From: Verrucomicrobiaceae bacterium
GTDB lineage: Bacteria; Verrucomicrobiota; Verrucomicrobiia; Verrucomicrobiales; Verrucomicrobiaceae
Direction of reading: 5' to 3'
NCBI GenBank assembly: GCA_027489965.1
Contig: JAIXZA010000038.1
Location: 1 to 50,873, forward strand
Length of the DNA stretch: 50,873 nucleotides
Shown: piece after piece, positions 46,501 to 50,873 of the stretch
How the letters are laid out: each line of letters begins with the position of its first letter
How positions within the stretch are numbered: position 1 is the stretch's first letter
The notes under the pieces: model-generated
Databases searched by the model: none
Seen by the model: only the letters and a program-made list of their open reading frames with translations
What the model was told of the DNA's origin: nothing
Position numbers and translations under genes: made by a program

Positions 46501-49500
46501 CGGAACCACAGTACAGTTGGACGCCGGTGTTTTGACACTGCGTAATGCCGTTCAAACGTTCTCTGGTAGCATTAGTGGTGCTGGAGGTATCACTAGAACG
46601 AACAATGACGGCACAGCTCGTGACGCGACGTTTGCCAACAAAAACACCTACACGGGGCCGACTAGAATCATCACCAATGGTACGAACTTCGTCGCTAACC
46701 GATTGAATGTGTATCATCTTAATAATGGTGCTAGTAGCATCGGTAACGCTACGGATGCTGCTGCTAATCTCGTGATTGACACAAATACTGGTGGTGGTGG
46801 TCTCCGTTATCTTGGATTCACCAATCAATCCACGTCGCGTCTCTTTACCATCGGTTCTGGGGCTAATGCTGCTCATATCTGGGCAGATGGCAGTGTCATC
46901 GGAACCACTGCTCCAAGCATCGAATTTAGCAATGCCGGTGCAATTGCCTTTGCTGGAGCTGCAGACAGCACGCAGACGCTGACTTTAAGAGGTGCTACCC
47001 TTTCTGATAACCGGTTTGCCCCACAGTTAACGAATAATGGCACTGGGGCGACATCCTTGGCAAAAGCTGATGCGGGCCTGTGGATCATTTCTAATGCGGC
47101 CAATAGCTTTACTGGTGGCACGACTATCACCGGCGGCACCTTAGCCATTACGAGCGGCACAGCTTTAGGTGCTGGAGCCATCACGATCAATGGTGGAGCG
47201 GGAGTCGGGCTGGAGATTCGTGGCGGCATGACATTGGCTAACGCTATCACAAATAGCACGGCCTCTGGCGGCTTAGTGGCACGTACTGGCAGTAGCAGCT
47301 TGACTGGGCTTTTGACCTTGACTGCAAATATAGCTATTGGCGTGGATCAAGGGGCCTCTCTTGCGATCAACAATGCCGCATCTGCCATTACGGGGGCGGG
47401 TCAGTTGCAGAAATTTGGAGCAGGAACTCTGACCCTCTCCGGCGTGAATGGCACTGGCTGGACTGGCGGAGCTTTAATTCGTGGAGGCACGCTCGTGCTA
47501 GATTACAGCACCAATAATGGAAGCAAATTGCCAGATGCTGGTGTGTTGACCTTAGGCGGAGCTGGGGGAGTAAACTTAGTTGGCGTCGATGATAACATTG
47601 GCGGGGCATCAAATATCTTTGGAACGACTGGCGGCACACTCAGTTTGGTCGGCAATAGTGCCTCGGCTGAGGTCATCGGCTCAACCACCCTTGCTCAGGG
47701 GGCCAATGCCATTACCCGCAGCAGTGGCAGCGCTGTAATCAACTTAGCCGCTGTGACTCGTGCAGTCGGAAGTGGTGCCACCCTTGATTTTAACATCGCA
47801 AGCATTGCAACCACCACTAACCTAAATGGAGCTGGTGGTATACTGACAACCACGGGTGGAGCTGCAGGCACAGCTACGGGTGCCTACGCCACTGTTGGGA
47901 AAGCTAACTGGGCTGTGACGGCGGCTTCTGGAACCAGCAATCCGATCACCGCCCTAGCCACTTATGGCGCTGACACGTATTCAAGTAACACGAATACAAA
48001 TATCACTCAGGCTGCGGCAACGACAGCTGCGGCTACCACGAATACGCTGCGCTTTAATGCAGCCCAGGCGACAACGCTGACCTTGACAGGCACTTTGAGT
48101 TTGCAGTCAGCGGGTGTGCTGGTAACGCCAAACGTGGGTGCCTTCCCGACCATCATCACAGGGTCAGCCATCCAGAATGCAGCCGGTACTGCCAACTTGG
48201 AGGCGCTGATTATTCATCAGCATAATACCGCTGGTGCCTTGCAGATTAATTCGATCATTCAAAACAACACCAGTGCCCAGCAGATCACCAAATCCGGATT
48301 GGGTAAAGTCTTCCTGAATGCGCTAAACACGCAGACTGGTGCGCTCAATCTGAATGAAGGCGAACTCCAAGTTGGCGGTACAGCTGCGGCTCCCAACACC
48401 GCAACAGCCGCCACGCTTGGCGGTGCTAATGTGGCTATCAACATGAGTCAGGGATCTACTTTGACCTTCCTGTCGAATAATGTGGCCGTGCAGGATTTGA
48501 ATACAATCCAAGGTGGCGGCACGATCACTCTGGCAACAGGAAATACGATGCCCGTCTTGATGGATACGGACAATGCCAACTTCTTTGGCGAGATCATTGT
48601 TGGTGGCGGCACTCTGCGTGCGGCGAACAACAATGCCTTGGGATCCAATCGCGGCACGACAGTGATCAACAATACCGGCACACTGCAAATCGATACGAGT
48701 GTCACGCTGCCCGAATTGATTACCTACAATCAAGGAGCCATCCTGACGACACTCCCTGCAGCGGCAGCGACGTTGAATGCTCGGCAGACTTTTAGTAACA
48801 CGACGGCCAGTGGTTTGAATATCAATATTCCTGCTCCAGCCACCGTAGGGTCCGTGGGCTTAAACATCACTGGGATTATTTATGCGGCGAACGGGTTCAC
48901 CAAGTCGGGTGACGGTATCCTGCAGCTCGGAGCTAACCAATTCACGAATGTGCTAGATGGCTACACGACGGCTAATGCAAGCGCTTCACTCGTTGGTCAG
49001 ATCTTGGTGAATCAGGGTGAACTCCGTCTGGGAAATGCCCGTGCGCTAGGAGCAACTGGAGTCGGAAACGAAACGGTTGTGGCTGCTGGTGCCACCGTTG
49101 ACTTGCGTGGTCAGGTTCTGAATTATGGTGATGATCCAGATCTATCACGGGAAATCTTCCGCGTAGCTGGCGCTGGCGTGAATGGTTTAGGTGCCATTCG
49201 TAACACCAGCGGCACGGGCCAATTTTCACATTTAGTCCTGACAGGAAACAGCACAATCAGTGGTGGTGGTTCATTCAACGGTTCACGTCTGGACCTTTCA
49301 GCTTATGACAGCAATGTGAGAAACGGTTCCTTGTTTGATGGCAATTTCACCCGTCGTGAAGCGACTCTTGAGGGGGGCAATTCTGAATTAACCATCGTAG
49401 GTGCTGGGGCCGTTGTCCTTCATCAGCCGACCTTTGGGTCAGCACTTAGCAAGATTAATGTCAGGGAAGGTATTCTACGCCTCGAAATGGACGTGCCAGT

Positions 49501-50872
49501 GAATAGCAGTGGTCTCTGGGCTGGTCTAAAAAGTGCCAATGTCACCAATGGCATTGAAATTGCCTATGCTGGTCCTAGTGCTGCAGATCAGACCAATGTG
49601 GCTCTTGGTAATGGCCCCAATGTCGGCGCCCGGTTGAACCTTTTCCGCAATTGGGATGCACGCCATACCGTAAATATCACTATGAATGGTGTCACGGCTA
49701 AGGGCGCTGCTTCGAATGCCTCTGGTGGCGGTTACAATTACATTGATACAGGTGCCGACACCATCCCAAGCCCGCGCACTTATCTGGACGGTAACATCAC
49801 GGTTCTGGGGGATGCTAGCCGAAATATCTTCCACAACGATTCTTCCTCATCAAACAACAGTGTCGTTGAACAAGGAAACCTCACGGGCTCTCTTCAGACA
49901 AAGTTGATTGTGGGTGGTGTGATCAGTGGCTCAGGTGGGTTTACCAAGACGGGTACACGTGAAGTTCGCTTGACCAATAACAATACACTAACTGGTGAGG
50001 TGAATGTACTGCGCACAGGCACCGTCGCCCTCGGATGGCAGAGTAACACGGTCAATGTCAACGGTGTCAACTTTAACACCTTTGGTGACGGCGAAGGTTG
50101 GGCCGAGTATGGCCTCACTTTGGCAGGTAGCAATGCAAGCCTCTCCCGCACAAGCGCCATCACGCTTCAGCGTCAGGGCATGATCACGTTAGACAATACG
50201 ACGCGTCTGGATGCTAGTTCAGGCGGTGTCACGGGTGGCAACAATGACGACCGCATCAATAACGCGGCCAGCATTAACTTTGATCACGGTTGGCTGCGCA
50301 TTCATGGCAGTTCAACGACGGCCAACAATGAGGCTCTAGCGACAACCGGCGGTGCGATCAATGTCCGGTCAGGTACCAATCTGATCGACTTGTGGCCTGC
50401 CGACGGTTCCAGTCAGACGATGACCCTCACCATCGGTGCCATCTCACGTTCGGCAGGATCGGTTCTCCGCTTCCGTGATTTAGATGCTACTTCCACTTTT
50501 GGCAGTGCAACTCCAGAGTCAGGAAAAGACAGTGTGCGCGTTGCTCTAACCAATGCCTCTGGTTTGACTGCCGTAGGTTCTGGTACATCGGCAACCAATC
50601 GTTCCATTTATGTCGGACTTTTTGGCGGGATCATTCCTCATGGCTACTTGGAGGACGTGCGTGAGTTAGGTTACAATAACGCCAACGTTTCCGATCTCTT
50701 TAACCAAGGCCGCAATCAGCAGCTTTTGGCAGGCAGCCACTTCATGACCTTGGACAGTGGCTTCCTCCGCCCACTGGATGATTCCGAATACTTCACACCT
50801 ACAGATGGTATCTTGAAGCCTCAAGCTGGCGGCGGTCAAAACGTGAATCTCACCGATGTTTTCACTATTGTA
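37502..50872 (+). CDS. Giant autotransporter-associated beta-strand (PATR) repeat protein, 3' end outside window
   Basis: One frame is open from ATG 37502 to the right edge: at least 4457 codons without a stop (frame checked at many points, including the last codons). The N-terminus is long and positive before a hydrophobic stretch (PVTLVMLVSSLTFPLQSHG), a likely signal sequence. The rest is rich in Gly, Asn, Thr, Ser and Ala, and contains at least 15 PATR units of the form KxGxGxLxLxGxNxYTGxTxIxxGxL. This protein type forms a beta-helical passenger that is exported to the surface. Here the C-terminus, where a beta-barrel or an anchor signal would sit, is not visible. It may be an adhesin or surface fibre; the function is not known. 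A larger module is present three times. Confidence 0.9.
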   Translation, partial: MKSSTKHRDLSQQVMITMRTRLRMPVTLVMLVSSLTFPLQSHGITLIQSNSVTNSFLVPVNGLVNTPNFQNAVPTINDTLLFNNNVTGAVNYRVSNASGANLMLGGLRVDNPGGAITLQNADNVNQTLSIGAQGIDMRRATQNLTISNTSATNSVTLNLLGAGSGAWGVNAGRTLTINSVVTGTGGLAIGPGLSNNGGTVLLGGTNSGTNTFTGATSVTGSTLQLDYATAGNRIDSAANLTLNRSTLTVQGGATFAQVVNGLTLGAGANQVTFGGTTANLNVGAITRTGFDSLLNVGTASRLTTTNTNVNGILGGWAVLNKTDWAVGGGAVTALATYVDRTGPWTSPGATSNARITGTVTAVGNDTIHSLKFNSGAFNLTQNAATRLNITSGGILKNDNNATTISGGTITAGGAADTVADTLYFWQNQNTMVVSSILDNNGTDVVNLVKAGDGSLRFDNAAAHTMTGTLTITGGRVLIGNGNTVGSVPGTNLVFAQTPGSLNGTATNDGLLTINRTDAVTLTQNISGVGGDSIDRVAIRKSAGTTLTLTPTSANTFFGITRIEAGSLLAGNATALSPNSVIQLADVAGVLLNLQNFNSTARGLTTGGAVGGNVTLGTANLTLAPVESDSLTYAGIISGTGGLVKNGLGSQTFTAGQTFTGPLTVNAGSLQATTLTPSSVTVTDGSLQATTVTTAGALNVTNGTFRGALVTTNPNVTVNGTGLVVLGSGSSLAANSSFALNNERSTLQLNNGSSTSVGSFVSAAGSQLALGNGASATNLTFNDTGSLNLNGVITMAGITGAGLGNVVKVGSANWVLSGGNGYTGSTTINAGEVQVSSGATVEVLPDRTDLTLANVSSVRLDLNGKNETIGSLAGGGVNGGNVLLGSGTLTTGLSGVNTTYAGAISGSGSVNKIGPGTLTLTGANTFTGALNISGGAVILNGGLLGDAANVSVSNASLNVNTSDTINRLTASQNSIITIGSGAVLTSNHVTEADVTSTVAASNDFPIINVAGGTQNLAVGMSIRDVNSSNDIPGAYIVQILNANQVLMSNSTASSGASPAKTFAFGSVSQVAASLKGSGDWVKNGNGNLLLGSNGSDMTGTMTFNGGAIIAGGFNLGGRNQIQDTISNSAQLSFGSVNPVTFNLAVSPVNLMPFERIGSLSGGGSGTVLNLVGLSSSGALALGGNNQSTTFNGAIRGSISNTAFTGSPNTNLATVVSGNFPWLIKEGTGTLDWTNDDTNAIRGTVRVDRGMLKVGGSVGLDAGSNAVLSNAPGAKLSLQTSDSAGEELGFISGGGRGASRSFSNGVSGALLGNYLVGGTSEIQIGTATGTATNAKLLLSNNLVGQIYSFAGNITGDGSLEKNGNNTLEVLGANTYAGDTIIRNTATAGVSTSTIAIGAYSGSAGVGALGSGGYGQLPSTTSLSMIAGASLVAGVRANVQFDLNGATQTLSALSVQNTGGNQTINLGGGTININTPATGVSNGFFAGLFNGRGTINVNSTSLDGPPDNRGWYIESSSVPNTSPEVSSNTSHIGSFNVNGGRVVLNGPDGSLGDTVHVSVGSQGTLAVQQADTTGSLFGAGALQFINVLTPTLTLTSAPKGPITSNVWSGTTTGTGNLSLTQTGRLSISSNQAFIGRTTVRGASELILNYSTGANATNNIIPGTLTLAGGRIQMRGGDSTVTDEVTSTLLESGATVISGSSSGTRLGLGQVTRQAGGILEVRGASVVMDAPSAGLLGGYATFARPEAVTNVLNVTTWATLDDNGLMTDLLNSGYETNPASMSGSTFDVTAASDPNGNVSFNWESSDNVNSLRFNTPNDQASISVTLYDTDKIINDGGILVTKNIGPRDIRIRDELDSPSGRSLTGGGGLIDDELIVHQHNTLGSLKIEVPIVDNPNSSPNALTFSKTGQGKVILTGNNSYTGSTNIFAGSLQLGEGGGGGSLGSGAITNNGYLILNRSTGGTIAPEINGTGGVIKRGAGTETLGGTSSNYTGTVSILSGTLVAGASTLDAAFGSLGSPKGLTSVAANAALEIQSSFVTNETIFLRGGNLNSGTVGGTLRGPVLLGENGTILSKSASVLSLAGPVISRPGTTLALTGPGDIVLANTSNQMGAITLGGAPGNPSLTRLFIGAGFGLNGTPGSVGRTAINNRGSVILNVNDTHFVLGSTLSGTGTMVINRGNIYLTGDNSYSGATLVGGNGSSLPTFGLTINNSAELRVGNDTYTGKLGSGALIVQSATTAESAVRFHTLRNQSLSNIITLNPSPAGTTARNARLHRQGLGSLTLNGSLIAGSHGAPVTNTQRATVNNTSGGKLTLAGPIVTSSNNRLNFAPSGNSVTEIAGSLDRVIWGRFLNSTDDNTTTVTAFNVAGTTTLKGFNNFGNLPAPVTAAGENPGNNTNRFQNIYIQRGVLEINHSIEPDPENPNIIIDSDAAGVTANPTNTINGVDDEADFYVLRGAAIRFAQTETAGYFATQKGSAIEVVSDKTLTINDSGVNHVINGGLTGGGTVRLSALGGNAWFGLFGPSSIQNSVIIGSSTNSLTGGSTGANISTVRVNDLGANSGLGQSPTIRLGVAAIPGASTQEARLEYVSRNGPAAQVTNKDFELSNSDVVVVKMTAQFSGVNPSPSVTTTVLTLEDVGSIVNGMAVNGPGIAPNTRVQSIAGNTVTIAPKIMADIGPAVSITFEDLSSTGVVRIAAGGVGALVIGSDPASAATSNGKITATNVSRKQLILHGQNAMGNTINGMIDQGGSVALDLSVNPDVTDNDQYGAGRWILKNVNNNFSGNISVAVGSLEFAGDLGSGNGTSGPMGNLTAARVINLGTNDFNGRRYDIFGGGDNLGAAGGLSATGTIIFNDANAGTLTLGSNIGFTQSFSSTTNPGSGEIINNGNKVVVINGAFTSGASGNRNWILDGTNTGDNRITGSISNGSGNSVGITKEGAGKWILDSTNNSMNGTITVNRGELEVAGVSSIGDDALVTLTNAGSDGSSVGGAALRLRSSETIGGLAGTVGTTVQLDAGVLTLRNAVQTFSGSISGAGGITRTNNDGTARDATFANKNTYTGPTRIITNGTNFVANRLNVYHLNNGASSIGNATDAAANLVIDTNTGGGGLRYLGFTNQSTSRLFTIGSGANAAHIWADGSVIGTTAPSIEFSNAGAIAFAGAADSTQTLTLRGATLSDNRFAPQLTNNGTGATSLAKADAGLWIISNAANSFTGGTTITGGTLAITSGTALGAGAITINGGAGVGLEIRGGMTLANAITNSTASGGLVARTGSSSLTGLLTLTANIAIGVDQGASLAINNAASAITGAGQLQKFGAGTLTLSGVNGTGWTGGALIRGGTLVLDYSTNNGSKLPDAGVLTLGGAGGVNLVGVDDNIGGASNIFGTTGGTLSLVGNSASAEVIGSTTLAQGANAITRSSGSAVINLAAVTRAVGSGATLDFNIASIATTTNLNGAGGILTTTGGAAGTATGAYATVGKANWAVTAASGTSNPITALATYGADTYSSNTNTNITQAAATTAAATTNTLRFNAAQATTLTLTGTLSLQSAGVLVTPNVGAFPTIITGSAIQNAAGTANLEALIIHQHNTAGALQINSIIQNNTSAQQITKSGLGKVFLNALNTQTGALNLNEGELQVGGTAAAPNTATAATLGGANVAINMSQGSTLTFLSNNVAVQDLNTIQGGGTITLATGNTMPVLMDTDNANFFGEIIVGGGTLRAANNNALGSNRGTTVINNTGTLQIDTSVTLPELITYNQGAILTTLPAAAATLNARQTFSNTTASGLNINIPAPATVGSVGLNITGIIYAANGFTKSGDGILQLGANQFTNVLDGYTTANASASLVGQILVNQGELRLGNARALGATGVGNETVVAAGATVDLRGQVLNYGDDPDLSREIFRVAGAGVNGLGAIRNTSGTGQFSHLVLTGNSTISGGGSFNGSRLDLSAYDSNVRNGSLFDGNFTRREATLEGGNSELTIVGAGAVVLHQPTFGSALSKINVREGILRLEMDVPVNSSGLWAGLKSANVTNGIEIAYAGPSAADQTNVALGNGPNVGARLNLFRNWDARHTVNITMNGVTAKGAASNASGGGYNYIDTGADTIPSPRTYLDGNITVLGDASRNIFHNDSSSSNNSVVEQGNLTGSLQTKLIVGGVISGSGGFTKTGTREVRLTNNNTLTGEVNVLRTGTVALGWQSNTVNVNGVNFNTFGDGEGWAEYGLTLAGSNASLSRTSAITLQRQGMITLDNTTRLDASSGGVTGGNNDDRINNAASINFDHGWLRIHGSSTTANNEALATTGGAINVRSGTNLIDLWPADGSSQTMTLTIGAISRSAGSVLRFRDLDATSTFGSATPESGKDSVRVALTNASGLTAVGSGTSATNRSIYVGLFGGIIPHGYLEDVRELGYNNANVSDLFNQGRNQQLLAGSHFMTLDSGFLRPLDDSEYFTPTDGILKPQAGGGQNVNLTDVFTIV
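38431..38870 (+). repeat. Large module copy 1 in the giant protein
   Basis: This copy runs LGGWAVLNKTDWAV, then ALATYVD, IHSLKFNSG, GGILKN, a WQNQN motif, SSILDNNG and KAGDGSLRF before a PATR unit. Confidence 0.6.
42688..43260 (+). repeat. Large module copy 2 in the giant protein
   Basis: This copy runs LLGGYATFA, TTWATLDD, NSLRFNT, GGILVTKNIG, LIVHQHNTLGSLKI and KTGQGKVILTGN. The HQHNT and SLRFN landmarks match copy 3. Confidence 0.65.
47870..48345 (+). repeat. Large module copy 3 in the giant protein
   Basis: This copy runs GAYATVGKANWAV, ITALATYGA, NTLRFNA, AGVLVTPNVG, LIIHQHNTAGALQINSI and KSGLGKVFLNA, in the same order as in copy 2. Confidence 0.65.
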
Positions 50873-50873
50873 C

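Larger units (their letters stand above)
38846..50035 (+). repeat. PATR repeat units in the giant protein
   Basis: Clear units begin with a conserved Lys codon at 38846, 39431, 39920, 40232, 40742, 41168, 41576, 43205, 43412, 46283, 47063, 47411, 48290, 48902 and 49946. Examples are KIGPGTLTLTGANTFTG, KTGQGKVILTGNNSYTG and KFGAGTLTLSG. Spacing is irregular, so units are separated by other beta-rich sequence. Confidence 0.8.

Noticed and set aside
37897..50607. Many 60-180-residue open frames on the - strand and in the third + frame within 37.5-50.9 kb
   Set aside because: All lie inside the giant gene, have proline/valine/leucine-rich translations typical of antisense readings of Gly/Thr/Asn repeats, and lack family motifs.

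Overview
The window reads as a chromosomal segment of a Verrucomicrobiota bacterium, most like the Prosthecobacter/Verrucomicrobium group. That is an inference from gene content: PSCyt/DUF1549/DUF1553 proteins with DUF1501 partners, a DUF1587-DUF1592-DUF1588-DUF1585 protein with a DUF1552 partner, a giant autotransporter-repeat (PATR) protein, and many Sec- and Tat-exported enzymes. These families are typical of the Planctomycetes-Verrucomicrobia group. No rRNA, tRNA, CRISPR array, transposase or phage gene was seen.

Layout. 1-3.0 kb: the end of one secreted protein, a complete tandem paralogue of it, and a secreted leucine-rich-repeat protein. 3.0-21.1 kb: almost all genes on the + strand. 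First comes a PSCyt1-DUF1549-discoidin-DUF1553 protein, then an L-lactate permease and an opposing orphan AAA ATPase that carries a striking repeat array at its 5' end. A DUF1501 protein, a double SGNH hydrolase, a PSCyt/DUF1592-type protein with DUF1552, and a second PSCyt1-DUF1549-DUF1553/DUF1501 pair follow. 21.1-29.6 kb: mostly the - strand, with a divergent subtilase-like protein, an isochorismatase-SGNH fusion translationally coupled to TspO, a secretin and a PHP-domain enzyme; a gluconolactonase-like lipoprotein is on the + strand. 29.7-37.2 kb: a squalene-hopene-cyclase-like protein (+), a ROK regulator and an FAD-dependent oxidoreductase (-), then a divergent ThuA-like protein and a CvfB/YitL-type S1 protein (+). 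37.5 kb to the end: one open frame of at least 4457 codons built of autotransporter-associated beta-strand repeats, running off the right edge.

How the genes fit together. Most products carry export signals and look like an extracytoplasmic set for attacking polymers and esters: SGNH hydrolases, DUF1501/DUF1552 proteins, cytochrome-like DUF1549 proteins, a gluconolactonase, an FAD oxidoreductase with beta-sandwich domains, a ThuA protein and a ROK sugar regulator. The secretin and the giant repeat protein point to traffic across the outer membrane and to a large surface or secreted adhesin.

The most unusual signals are: a strictly periodic array of three 51-bp inverted repeats (54-bp period) between the AAA ATPase and the DUF1501 gene; 7-bp minisatellites, one starting a few bases after a start codon; short palindromes lying inside reading frames; a 9-bp inverted repeat ending on the cvfB-like start codon; and a large module present three times in the giant protein.
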